Shown: positions 45,855-54,989 of the stretch, piece after piece | Position numbering within the stretch: position 1 is the stretch's first letter | Layout: each line of letters starts with the position of its first letter | NCBI RefSeq assembly: GCF_007860135.1 | Contig: NZ_SJPV01000004.1 | Location: forward strand, 522,526-586,525 | Reading direction: 5' to 3' | DNA from: Novipirellula artificiosorum | GTDB taxonomy: Bacteria; Planctomycetota; Planctomycetia; Pirellulales; Pirellulaceae | Length of the DNA stretch: 64,000 bases | Position numbers and translations under genes: made by a program | Notes under the pieces: model-generated | The model's database searches: none | What the model was told of the DNA's origin: nothing | The model's input: the letters and a program-made list of their open reading frames with translations, nothing else

Positions 45855-46961
45855 ATGACTCGAATTCAAAACTCGCAACGCCTACCCGTTGGCTTGGCGT
45901 TTGCTATGTCGCTGGCCTACTGCCAGCTTGCCATTGCGCAGGTGGCGCTGACACAAAGCGAACAGGACAAAGCGATTGAAGTGGCAAAGCGACATGAGCA
46001 GCAAGCCCGACAGGTAGCCAGTCTGCCACGATTTTACCTTGAGGCCACGTACACCTCCGCTTGGCTTGATGGAATGAGCGAAGAGGCAGACAGGTCTGAT
46101 GCCAATTTTGAAAAGGCAATGACTCAACGTTTGAAGCTCGATACAACATCATCCACAAAGACCACGGCGTGGGACGGAGAGCGATTTCTATTCGGATACG
46201 ACAAACCGGGTCTGGACGGTGCTGACGGAAAAACGCGAATCGTCAACCAATACTTCAACCATGACGAATCAATTTGGAAACGACAACAAACCAACAACGA
46301 TGACCCTCAGCTCGCAAATCTAGATCTGCCAACCGTTTGGAAGAAAGTGGATGCGCGCGCCTTTTTCCATTTACGCTCGGCTAGTCTGGAACTCCCTTGG
46401 GGCAAAAGCGAAGGGAACATCAAGTTCGCGCGCGTTCCCATTGAGTTTGCCGAGTATCAGGTCGTCGGAGAGGAGGCGATCGATGGCACCGAGTGTTGGG
46501 TCGTCCTGTCCAAACCGCGACGTTGCAAGCTGTGGTTTGGCAGGGATTCGGGACGGTTGGTACAAATGCTGAATTATGTCTTGGAAGGCATCGAGCCCGC
46601 GCCGTTCCACGAGACAGCAGAAGTTGAAAAGTTATGCGGCCGGAAGTTTGAGTCCCTTGAAGCATTTCGCGAGTTTGCGAAGGACACCGATCAAGCAACT
46701 CGACAGCGATTGTCTGGCATCTTCGGATTGCTTTACTTCGACGATATGGCCCATGGCGTCGAATTAACTCGCTTCAGTGATTATCGAGAAATCGCACCCA
46801 ACGTCTGGTTTCCATATCAAGCGATCGACGTTTTCGCGGTCCAATCGCCTACAGACCGCAACAGGTTTCGATACTCGCGTGGAGAACTGCGAGTCACCAC
46901 GCTGGAAACCGGTCGTTCACTTGAAGAAAAAATTGCCGCGCTGGTGGCAGACAAACAGTAA
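45855..46961 (+). CDS. Secreted LolA-like protein behind STK3
   Basis: The frame starts at 45837, sharing TAATG with the kinase stop. The ATG at 45855 has AAGGAAG at 8 bp and starts a signal peptide ending about AIAQ, so it is preferred. The mature region is beta-rich with WDGERFLFGYDKPG and LSKPRRCKLWFGRDSGRLVQM, typical of LolA/RseB-like or outer-membrane lipoprotein-sorting folds. It is probably cotranscribed with STK3, whose own C terminus has a similar fold. Confidence 0.75.
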   Translation: MTRIQNSQRLPVGLAFAMSLAYCQLAIAQVALTQSEQDKAIEVAKRHEQQARQVASLPRFYLEATYTSAWLDGMSEEADRSDANFEKAMTQRLKLDTTSSTKTTAWDGERFLFGYDKPGLDGADGKTRIVNQYFNHDESIWKRQQTNNDDPQLANLDLPTVWKKVDARAFFHLRSASLELPWGKSEGNIKFARVPIEFAEYQVVGEEAIDGTECWVVLSKPRRCKLWFGRDSGRLVQMLNYVLEGIEPAPFHETAEVEKLCGRKFESLEAFREFAKDTDQATRQRLSGIFGLLYFDDMAHGVELTRFSDYREIAPNVWFPYQAIDVFAVQSPTDRNRFRYSRGELRVTTLETGRSLEEKIAALVADKQ

Positions 46962-47045
46962 AGATTTCGGTCGCTTCACTGCCAATGGAAATAGAATGGT
47001 CACTAACTCGCTTTCCGCTCACTCACTTGAATTGCGAGACTTGAA

Positions 47046-48167
47046 ATGCTTGCTCCCTTACGCTCATCGTTACCGCTTTCTCGAATCGTTCGACTGGCAG
47101 TCGTCGCGGGACTCATGTTCATCCCGATTTCTCCGAGTCGAGCACAGCACAAAAGTGATTTCGGACGTCGTGACGCCGCTGTAGATAGTCGCAGCGAATT
47201 CTTGCGGCCACCCAGCGTTGCTCAGGCTTTGCAGATCCCCGAAGCCGCCTGGGGGCCGGAAGTCAACGGACTGCGCGCGGCTCTGGTCCAGTCCGATGTC
47301 ATTGTCTGTGATGAACATTCAGTGTTGGTTACGGGCGCAGTAGTCGTAAGGAACGTGACGCGTCATGACCACATTCGGTTTGAAGAGTGGAACTCGCATG
47401 TCCAGCCATTTCTCGTTGAGAATGACCAGAAAGTCATTCGGGTGGAAGACCAATCTTGGTCCGAGTGGTACTACCATGTACCGAAGCTACTGCGCCGGAC
47501 AGTTCTTGCACCGGGTGAACAGTGTGTCCTAGCCAATCCCTTTTCGGTCGGACTCTTCGACGTCGACGCTGAGGAGAATGTCAAGACATCAGTCAAGGCA
47601 TATCCATTCGCCCAGCGCATCAAGTCTGGTCGCTTTCAAGCATTCGCTCAGTTTACTTTGCAAGAACTGGCTCACGAGCAGCGCTCAAGGCATCGACCAT
47701 CTTGGGAGGAGATTCCGCCCGGCGGGGAGAACTCAGCCAAATACAGAAGGAGGACATCTAGTTGGTCGGAATACGTTTCTCTGCAAACAGGCCGGGTCGC
47801 TGTGGATGCGCGATTTCCAGTTCAAATTGCGGAATCACGCAAAACTGCCTGGCAGGAGGACAACGCCCTTAAGCTCGACGGTGATGCAACTTTTGATCGG
47901 GCGTTCTGCCAACAGGATGGCGTGCTTCGACTCTATTTCCCCAAAGCGTCGTATGCCTTGGCCGCATTTCAAGTCGACGGCAATGGGCAATTGATCGTTG
48001 AAGGTTTCGATAAATCCCCTGCGTTGTGTATACGGACATTGATCGACACATCTGGTAGTGAATTCAAAGTGACGGACCTTTGCACCGGCAACACAGTCAG
48101 ATTGAAACCCAACGCACAGGGCGAATGGGCGCTCGCGGATGATGAAGACAAGTTTCCGGATATGTAG
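47046..48167 (+). CDS. Secreted WG/GL-module protein, paralogue of the 9697 N-terminal half
   Basis: A 373-residue product with an N-terminal hydrophobic signal (RLAVVAGLMFIPISPSRA). From LRPPSVAQALQIPEAAWGPE through VNGLRAALVQSDVI, then LAPGEQCVLA, SLQTGRVAV and QDGVLRLY, it aligns along its length with residues about 70-390 of the protein at 9697. It lacks the sulfatase-modifying-factor domain. Its position as last gene behind an ECF-kinase cassette is the same as that of the paralogue. Function unknown; probably an extracytoplasmic partner of the kinase. Confidence 0.82.
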   Translation: MLAPLRSSLPLSRIVRLAVVAGLMFIPISPSRAQHKSDFGRRDAAVDSRSEFLRPPSVAQALQIPEAAWGPEVNGLRAALVQSDVIVCDEHSVLVTGAVVVRNVTRHDHIRFEEWNSHVQPFLVENDQKVIRVEDQSWSEWYYHVPKLLRRTVLAPGEQCVLANPFSVGLFDVDAEENVKTSVKAYPFAQRIKSGRFQAFAQFTLQELAHEQRSRHRPSWEEIPPGGENSAKYRRRTSSWSEYVSLQTGRVAVDARFPVQIAESRKTAWQEDNALKLDGDATFDRAFCQQDGVLRLYFPKASYALAAFQVDGNGQLIVEGFDKSPALCIRTLIDTSGSEFKVTDLCTGNTVRLKPNAQGEWALADDEDKFPDM

Positions 48168-48327
48168 AACAACAGATACGGAAAACGCTTCCACGAAAGT
48201 TCAAGTTTGGCGTCAGAAGTCCCAAAAATCGAGGAACAGAACGTTATGCAAGTGCTACTCGAACGCAATCAGGCCCGCTTTTCTTGTAACAATAGCTCCT
48301 TGGGTGTGATTTGTAGGTAGGAGAGAT

Positions 48328-48927
48328 GTGTTGCACGATCCGGAAACACGAGCGTCGCTGCTGGTCAGCTTGAGCGATCCGGCTTCTCAGGAAGCCTGGA
48401 CGGAGTTCGCTACGATCTATCGGCCGATCATCGTGCGAGTGGCCCAAGCCCGAGGACTGCAACATGCCGATGCCGATGATCTGGCTCAAGACGTGCTTTC
48501 CGCCGTCGGGCGGCGAGTTGGTTCGTTCCAGTCCACTGGCACGGGCTCGTTTCGCCGTTGGCTGTGTCAGATTACTCGCAACTTGGTCGTCAATCACTTG
48601 ACCCGATCCAAAGGGCCGATCGGTAGCGGCGACAGTGATGTGCAGCAAATGTTGTTGCAGCAACCTTCGCCCGAGGGCGAGACGGCGACGCTGTTTCAGT
48701 TGGAAGTTCGCCGATTTGAGTTTCAGCAAGCGGCTGAGAAGCTGCAAGCGGAGTTCAGTGAGTCGACGTGGATGGCGTTTTGGCTGACGTCGGTCGAGCA
48801 GCTTTCGATTGACGAAGCGGCTAATCGTCTGAGTAAGTCAGCCGGCAGCATCCGCGTTGCCCGCTGCCGCGTGCTGGCAAGGTTCCGACAACATATTCAC
48901 GATTCAAAACAGGACAATGACACATGA
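48328..48927 (+). CDS. ECF sigma factor, STK-linked subfamily (cassette 4)
   Basis: GTG start after TAGGTAGGAGAG. Region 2 shows AWTEFATIYRPIIVRVAQARG, DADDLAQDVLSAVGRRV and FRRWLCQITRNLVV. Region 4 ends LSKSAGSIRVARCRVLARF. The leader shares GTAGGAGAGAT with the truncated copy at 35470. ATGA overlap with STK4. TGTAAC at 48285 is a possible promoter element. Confidence 0.93.
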   Translation: MLHDPETRASLLVSLSDPASQEAWTEFATIYRPIIVRVAQARGLQHADADDLAQDVLSAVGRRVGSFQSTGTGSFRRWLCQITRNLVVNHLTRSKGPIGSGDSDVQQMLLQQPSPEGETATLFQLEVRRFEFQQAAEKLQAEFSESTWMAFWLTSVEQLSIDEAANRLSKSAGSIRVARCRVLARFRQHIHDSKQDNDT

Positions 48928-51900
48928 TCGCAAGATTTCATTACGACGAACAAACGCTCGGAAGTTTGCTCAGTAATCGGCTCGGCGACAGCCAGGACGA
49001 AATTGTCGCCCATGTGGAGTCCTGCGCTGAGTGCCAGGATCGCCTCGAAGACATGATGGAAGGGGGCCTATCCTGGGATGAGGTTGGGGAAGTGTTGCGA
49101 AAGAGTAGCTTAGGACTCCAGCCTGAGAACGGCACGAATCACAAGCTGGAAGCTCATGCCACGACAAGTTTCCTCGAACCCTCCGACCATCCAGGTTCGC
49201 TCGGTCGGTTTGCTCGCTATGAAATCATGGAACTGCTCGGGCGCGGCGGCATGGGGATCGTGATGCGAGGCTATGACACGTCGCTGAATCGCCACTCAGC
49301 GGTGAAAGTTCTCTCTCCGGAACTCGCCAGCAGTGCCGCAGCCCGCAAACGTTTTTCACGCGAGGCAAAGAGTGCCGCCGCCGTTGTCCATCCGCATGTC
49401 GTGCCAATTCAAACGGTGGATGAACACAACGGGTTACCTTATCTGGTGATGCCAGTCGTCGAGGGGCAGAATCTACAGAAACGAGTCGAGCAAAGCGGAC
49501 CACTGGAAATCATCGAAGTCATTCGGATCGCTTCGCAGGTCGCCGAAGGCTTGGCCGCCGCGCATGCCCAGGGACTCGTTCATCGCGACATCAAGCCAGC
49601 GAACGTGCTGCTCGAAAACGGTGTCGAGCGAGTTCAAATCACTGACTTCGGATTGGCCCGTGCGATTGACGACGCCAGCATGACGCGCAGCGGTGTAATC
49701 GCAGGCACGCCGCAATACATGTCGCCTGAACAAGCGCATGGCGATTCGATCGACCACCGTAGTGACTTGTTCAGCCTCGGCAGCTTGATCTACTACATGT
49801 TGACCGGTCGCAGCCCTTTCCGCGCCGAAACAACGATGGGAGTGCTGCACCGCATCGTCAATGATGAGCCACGTCCTATCCGAGAAATCAACGCTGAAGT
49901 GCCCGAGTGGCTCGAATCGATCGCTATGCAATTGCTGTCCAAGTCGGCCAACGATCGATATCAAACCGCAGAAGAAGTGATCGAAGCTCTTCGCCCCGAA
50001 AACCATCGCAGGCTGACTTGTGAGCGTTCGACTCCACGCCCACCGATGGGAAAATACATCGCCGCCGCTGCCTTCGCCTTTTCGCTGATCTTCGCCGGTG
50101 TGTTGATCGTGCTGGAATTAAACAAAGGCACGCTGACGATTGAGTGCGACGCGGATGATGTCCCAATCCGCATCATGCAAGGCGATAAGATCGTGCAGAA
50201 GCTGACCGTATCGCGATCAGGTAAGTCGACTCGAATCGCTGCAGGAAAGTACGTTGTCGAAGTTGATGGCGAGTTAAAGTTGTTAGCGGTTGAGAATGGC
50301 GTTGTTGTACTGAAACGAAGTGAAACAGAAACTGTTCGAGTTTTCAGGCAACAAGATGGCACAGGTTCGAGTCGTTCTGCTTCGGATGTGGACATCGAAA
50401 TAACAGAAGCCAGGAGAGTCGCGGTTCAATTTGTTGCGGCGGCGCTATCAAAACCAAATGACGAAGCAAAAAAGTACCTCGCTGACAAGCATCAGCCGAA
50501 TTGCGACGAATTTCTATCGAACAAGGCGTCTCAGAAGCTATTCTCCACACTACCTGAGTTCACTGACACATATTTCAATCTCAACGCTGTTGACGAAATG
50601 ATTCTCGTAGCTCGTTCGATGAGTATTCCGCTTGCTCGCGATCCGGTGAAAGTGATAGCCGGACTCAGCCGAGAACGCGGTACTTGGCGCATTAAACATT
50701 TCGGAATCTATTGGCCGGACCAGGCGGAACAGTTCCTAGAATCCTACGTCAAACGCAATGGTGCCCGGGGAAGCAACGCGGAATCGACCTCCGTTGATGG
50801 GGCCAAGCTCGATGGTCGGTTCGCAAAAACCCCGGTGCACAGCGCTGATGTTGTCATCAACGCTAGGGAAGTTCGTGAGGAAACAATCCTCTGGAATGTT
50901 GCCGGTGCAGTGTTCGTGCCTGTACACAAGGAGGAACTGCCTGCTTCGCAATGGAACGGCGGACTTCGTGTAACTCATTTGCGTGAAAATGGACCGGCAG
51001 AGGATGCGATGCTGCGGGTTGGCGACATCCTTGTTGAAATTGACTCAATGCCGGTCGAGTCCATCGAATCAATCGGTCTAGCATGGCAACGCACGGACTT
51101 TGGTGCACCGGTGTCCGTTCGGTTGCTTCGAGACGGCCAACAAGTTGTCGCGAGATTGAAGTGGAACATTCGCGCGATGCAAAAGGACGCACTCGCCAAA
51201 GGAAAGGTCCTAAGCCGTAACAAACATACCGTTGTGGTGTCGCTGGGTACTGACGACGGTGTGTATCCGGGCGACCGCCTGGAATCGGGGACGCCGTATG
51301 AACTTGGAAGGTTGGAAGTCGTGACCGCTTCTGCCGATCAATCCGTCACCCGAATCGTCAGCGAACATGATGGGCTGCCGGTCAAAGTAGGTGATTCCGT
51401 CATCTATGTGCGAACGAGGTTGTTGGCTCCGCCCAGCACCGGAACGCCCTATAGCGAAGCTGGACAAGAACACATGCCAGAAGCAGACGAAGCGGAGTCA
51501 GCAGAATTTGATCTCGACGAAGCGATAGCCCAGGCCAACCGAAATCTGATTCGGCTTGGGAAGCTCGTCGCGGAAGGCGAAGTATCCCCTCTGGCATTGG
51601 CAAAATATGAGGCGGCTCTGCAAAATCTTATTCAACAACGTTCGCAGTTGGGCAATAGTCGCAATTTTGAACACAAGGGAAGCGAGAAGACACGACCCGT
51701 AGTTGACACGAATCATTCAATGCAAAAGGAATCAAATTCGCAAACGACTCCTAATCGTGAAGATCCTTTCTCTGCAGAGAATTCCACAGGATCAAAAACC
51801 GAGCAAGTTTCAGGAGTCCTCGCGGCAAGTGACGCCGAAGCTGTTGATCGTTTTTCACTCTGCGAAATTCCATTTCCTCATTTGCCGCGTCCTAGTACTT

Positions 51901-52889
51901 GGTCCGAGGAACATTACGAGGCGTGGCTACTGACCAATGAGGAATTCCAGTCCGCCGCGCAGATTAAACCATTCAACGGTTGGATCGCGGGGCTCTATTT
52001 CGATGCGGAAGCCGAGGCGGAAACACGCATCGCTAAGCCACCGTCTTGGGATCAACTCCTGGGTCAAATGCAGGAGCAAATGACTCAAGAACAAATCGAG
52101 AGAGCAGTCCAACTCAGGCTACAACAGATGGGGCCGAATGTGCTGCTCTGCAAGGATCCAGCCATCACACAAACGTTGAAACTCACCGACGGTCAGCAGA
52201 CGCAAATCGAAAGGACCATCGCGATACGTGAGCAGATACTTGCACAGTTAGCACAGCACTTCGCCGGTCAGGCTGCGTCGCCGCTACGAACGACACTCGA
52301 TGCTGATCCGCTGGAGGACCCGGCTCGAAAATCGTGTTGGATTCGATATTGGATTGATCGGCAATTCGATGCGGAATTATCCAAGATTCTAACACCACTG
52401 CAAGCGAGACGTTTGGCGAAGCGTCTGGGCGAACGAACTGCCCCAGCCGACCCATGGAAGCTGTCCGCCAACAAACATACGATCCGGAACGCGATCGAAT
52501 CTATGACGATTTCAATCGATCAGCCGCTCGTCCACCTCAACACGTCAACGAAGAGTGAAGTATTTTCGGCATGGGCGGAGCAACAGCGGCAGCGAGGGCA
52601 CAATGTTAGGCAAGTGCTTGATGATGTCCGCGTGGTCACAAACAAACTCGTCGACTTCACGTCGCAGGCGCGACACGTAGAGCCGTTCGGCAAGGGACGC
52701 CTGCACATCGTCATCTACAAAGCCGCGTTATACGAAACAGACGCCGCAACACCACTCGGAAGTATTTACGTTGATGTGTCACGGTTCTATCCAGTTGTAA
52801 CGGTTCCAAGAAAGTCTACGACAGCTCCCGATACAGGCACTGCATCTGTTGGCGGCGCGGACCCTCCTATTCCCAAAACGTTTCGTTAG
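48924..52889 (+). CDS. Transmembrane Ser/Thr kinase with PDZ ectodomain (STK4)
   Basis: A 1321-residue protein. Zinc motif HVESCAEC. The kinase spans about 92-360, with GRGGMGIV, SAVKVL in place of the usual VAIK (catalytic Lys kept), HRDIKPAN and DFGLA. TM is at about 375-398. The ectodomain has an alpha/beta segment (about 491-609), a PDZ domain (about 659-750: GGLRVTHLRENGPAEDAML, then RVGDILVEIDSMP), a helical coiled-coil segment (about 860-912) and a long C-terminal part without known motifs. A linker near residues 937-973 (QTTPNREDPFS, QVSGVLAASDA) matches one in STK3. The WG/GLQA module is absent. Confidence 0.92.
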   Translation: MIARFHYDEQTLGSLLSNRLGDSQDEIVAHVESCAECQDRLEDMMEGGLSWDEVGEVLRKSSLGLQPENGTNHKLEAHATTSFLEPSDHPGSLGRFARYEIMELLGRGGMGIVMRGYDTSLNRHSAVKVLSPELASSAAARKRFSREAKSAAAVVHPHVVPIQTVDEHNGLPYLVMPVVEGQNLQKRVEQSGPLEIIEVIRIASQVAEGLAAAHAQGLVHRDIKPANVLLENGVERVQITDFGLARAIDDASMTRSGVIAGTPQYMSPEQAHGDSIDHRSDLFSLGSLIYYMLTGRSPFRAETTMGVLHRIVNDEPRPIREINAEVPEWLESIAMQLLSKSANDRYQTAEEVIEALRPENHRRLTCERSTPRPPMGKYIAAAAFAFSLIFAGVLIVLELNKGTLTIECDADDVPIRIMQGDKIVQKLTVSRSGKSTRIAAGKYVVEVDGELKLLAVENGVVVLKRSETETVRVFRQQDGTGSSRSASDVDIEITEARRVAVQFVAAALSKPNDEAKKYLADKHQPNCDEFLSNKASQKLFSTLPEFTDTYFNLNAVDEMILVARSMSIPLARDPVKVIAGLSRERGTWRIKHFGIYWPDQAEQFLESYVKRNGARGSNAESTSVDGAKLDGRFAKTPVHSADVVINAREVREETILWNVAGAVFVPVHKEELPASQWNGGLRVTHLRENGPAEDAMLRVGDILVEIDSMPVESIESIGLAWQRTDFGAPVSVRLLRDGQQVVARLKWNIRAMQKDALAKGKVLSRNKHTVVVSLGTDDGVYPGDRLESGTPYELGRLEVVTASADQSVTRIVSEHDGLPVKVGDSVIYVRTRLLAPPSTGTPYSEAGQEHMPEADEAESAEFDLDEAIAQANRNLIRLGKLVAEGEVSPLALAKYEAALQNLIQQRSQLGNSRNFEHKGSEKTRPVVDTNHSMQKESNSQTTPNREDPFSAENSTGSKTEQVSGVLAASDAEAVDRFSLCEIPFPHLPRPSTWSEEHYEAWLLTNEEFQSAAQIKPFNGWIAGLYFDAEAEAETRIAKPPSWDQLLGQMQEQMTQEQIERAVQLRLQQMGPNVLLCKDPAITQTLKLTDGQQTQIERTIAIREQILAQLAQHFAGQAASPLRTTLDADPLEDPARKSCWIRYWIDRQFDAELSKILTPLQARRLAKRLGERTAPADPWKLSANKHTIRNAIESMTISIDQPLVHLNTSTKSEVFSAWAEQQRQRGHNVRQVLDDVRVVTNKLVDFTSQARHVEPFGKGRLHIVIYKAALYETDAATPLGSIYVDVSRFYPVVTVPRKSTTAPDTGTASVGGADPPIPKTFR

Positions 52890-52924
52890 CCGCAACCACT
52901 CAACCCTTTCCGTAGAGGTGTGTC

Positions 52925-53407
52925 ATGAAGAAGTTCGTAAGTCCCGCTACCGTTACCGCTGTAATTGTGCTGACGCTCGCCGCCTATTCGGAAGCGAAAG
53001 CTGATACGAAGCATTTGGAAATTCGCTCGTCAAAGCAGTGCCCCGATGGGTTGGTCATCCAGACGCAAACGGCGGACGGAATGATCGAAGTCGACGTGTT
53101 CGCAAATGCCAGTGCAATTACAAATGCCGGTCAACTTTACAAAGACGGGGCTGCCATCAGCGCGAACCTGACAATCGCCACGGCGAAGGAGAAGATCGCT
53201 TCTGTCAATCTGTACGGGAGACCCGACGGCGATGGCGTGCGTTACTCTTTTCAAATTGCTGAGTCAGCTGCCCAAACGTCAAGTCTTCACCTCCACGCCG
53301 GACTTTACGAGAAGAATGGATTTCAAACTCTCGGCGGGACAGTCAAGATGCAGGTGATTCTTGGTGAATTTGCAACAGAAAAAACCGACAACCCCGAAGA
53401 AAAGTAA
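52925..53407 (+). CDS. Small secreted protein behind STK4
   Basis: A 160-residue product, ATG with AGAGGTG upstream, and a signal peptide ending near SEAKA. The mature part is beta-rich without recognisable motifs. It lies 35 bp after the STK4 stop and is probably in the same transcript. Confidence 0.72.
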   Translation: MKKFVSPATVTAVIVLTLAAYSEAKADTKHLEIRSSKQCPDGLVIQTQTADGMIEVDVFANASAITNAGQLYKDGAAISANLTIATAKEKIASVNLYGRPDGDGVRYSFQIAESAAQTSSLHLHAGLYEKNGFQTLGGTVKMQVILGEFATEKTDNPEEK

Positions 53408-53494
53408 TTCTGCAAACTACTAAACGTAACCTTCAACCGAATGTGCTGCCGCTGCCGGTTATTGAAAACAAGTACAATTATCACAGGAAATACC

Positions 53495-54526
53495 ATGACA
53501 TCGTTCCTTCGATTGATTGCAACGATAACGCTGGCTCTTGAGCTTCATTTAGCGGTTCTTGTCGCGTCAGAACCAACTGTTAACTCCATTGACTACTCCA
53601 ATCCGGATGCTTACACGGCGATCTCCGATACGCTGGGCAGCGCTCACGCCATCGCGGAGCAAGCATCTGCGCTCAAGGGCAACGATTCGCGGGCGACGAT
53701 CAAAAACGTCTTGGAGTGGATGGACGCAAACTTGAGCTATGACGGGACGAAGGCCTACGAGTGGCGGAACTACGACACCGTCGTCGAGCAAGGTTGCTAT
53801 GGTGGGTGTGCTGACCAAGCGATCGTGTGTGGCGTCCTTTTGCAAGCTGCGGGCGTACCCACCGTCTGGGTCAAGACGATGGACGTTCCATGGATTTGGG
53901 ATCTAAAGAAGGGACGGTCATTCAAGTCATGGTCGGGACATGTATTCCTGGAAGTCTATCTGGACAATCAGTGGGTATTGCTCGATCCAGGAGCAAAGCA
54001 GATCTACATGCATTACTCACCCGAGTCGCGCATTCTTCCTGGAGATCGTTTTGCCTACCACAAAGGCAACGATCCGCAGCAGATGGTCATGTCGCTGCAA
54101 TGGGAGCAATGGAAGGAACAGACGAACTCGTACTTTTCGCAACTCGATGACTCAATGTTACCGGTTGATATCAAGGACGTGGCTTTTGTCGGCGTCGATG
54201 CCTACGTCATCGGTAACAATCCGCACTACAAGACGCTATCCGAGTCTGCGCGTCAGCGTGGTTGGACCGTCCGCAGGTCGTTCAACTCCGACTACGACAA
54301 TCTGCTCCCACTAGCACAAGGACAGGTGCTGCTGATCGAGACTCAGGGCGGCGCTCCGATCGTTCCACTGGACGTGCTTGAACGCGTTTATCCTGGCGCA
54401 TCAAAGGGGTTGAAGGCAAGTGACGGCGTGGTTCGCGTTGGTTCAACAACGATTGCGTTTGTGGACTGTTCAACGTCCGACAGCGGGAAGCCCCCGCAAC
54501 TGCCAATGTTCGATCAGCAAAGATAG
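53495..54526 (+). CDS. Secreted transglutaminase-like protein
   Basis: The ATG at 53495 follows AGGAAA and begins a signal peptide; the frame is open to 53441. The transglutaminase-core triad is visible: Cys105 in GCYGGCADQAI, His149 in SGHVFLEVY and Asp164 in LLDPGAK, in the expected order and spacing. Residues 210-343 are a C-terminal domain of unknown role. Such proteins can be peptidases or amidases rather than crosslinkers. Third gene of cassette 4. Confidence 0.85.
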   Translation: MTSFLRLIATITLALELHLAVLVASEPTVNSIDYSNPDAYTAISDTLGSAHAIAEQASALKGNDSRATIKNVLEWMDANLSYDGTKAYEWRNYDTVVEQGCYGGCADQAIVCGVLLQAAGVPTVWVKTMDVPWIWDLKKGRSFKSWSGHVFLEVYLDNQWVLLDPGAKQIYMHYSPESRILPGDRFAYHKGNDPQQMVMSLQWEQWKEQTNSYFSQLDDSMLPVDIKDVAFVGVDAYVIGNNPHYKTLSESARQRGWTVRRSFNSDYDNLLPLAQGQVLLIETQGGAPIVPLDVLERVYPGASKGLKASDGVVRVGSTTIAFVDCSTSDSGKPPQLPMFDQQR

Positions 54527-54662
54527 CGTGTGGTTTGGGCCGACAGTGCTGCTGATCGATCACCGGCGGTAGATCCTTTACGCAACGAAGGTCGAAACAA
54601 GAGGCTTACCAGACCGGGAGACGTTCATCCAGAAAGGAATCGTCTATCAACATCGTCTCACG

Positions 54663-54836
54663 ATGTCGCGGGCCAAGAACTTTCCGCAAGCCGACTCTGG
54701 GTCGAAGAAATCCACGCCTTTTGTTCTCCCCGATGCCATTCCGTTCAATTTGATCGACTAAGACGGGAACCCGGTCGCCAATGCTAAATTCGTCTTGAAT
54801 CTCAGAATTCGCGGTGGAGGTAGGTGCGGCTTAATG
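54663..54836 (+). pseudogene. Relic of a secreted-effector/CnaB-like protein with in-frame stop
   Basis: One frame reads from ATG 54663 through KKSTPFVLPDAIPFNLID, a TAA stop (54759-54761), then DGNPVANAKFVLNL before degenerating. Across the stop, LID-x-DGNPVANAKFVL matches a common carboxypeptidase-regulatory-like pattern (LxDxDGxPVxNAxxxL). The rest of the gap 54527-54893 shows nothing else I can support. Confidence 0.5.
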
Positions 54837-54893
54837 TGCCGCGCGGGACTCGTAAACTCATCCACTACAATACAATAATTGAAGGACTTAATC

Positions 54894-54974
54894 ATGCAGT
54901 TAAATCGGGATTCGGCTTGTTGTAATACGCAGCAACTCGAAGACTATTTGAACGCCTCGTCTGACCGATTCTAA
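54894..54974 (+). CDS. 26-codon micro-ORF, possible relic of a zinc-motif N terminus
   Basis: The ATG at 54894 has AAGGA (54882-54886) at 7 bp, a better site than most genes here. The product starts MQLNRDSACCNTQQLEDYLN and stops at TAA 54972-54974, 15 bp before the next gene. The Cys plus LExxL pattern recalls the first residues of the kinases in this window. It may be a leader peptide for the next gene or a decayed fragment. Confidence 0.35.
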   Translation: MQLNRDSACCNTQQLEDYLNASSDRF

Positions 54975-54989
54975 GAGAATAGTCGTCCA

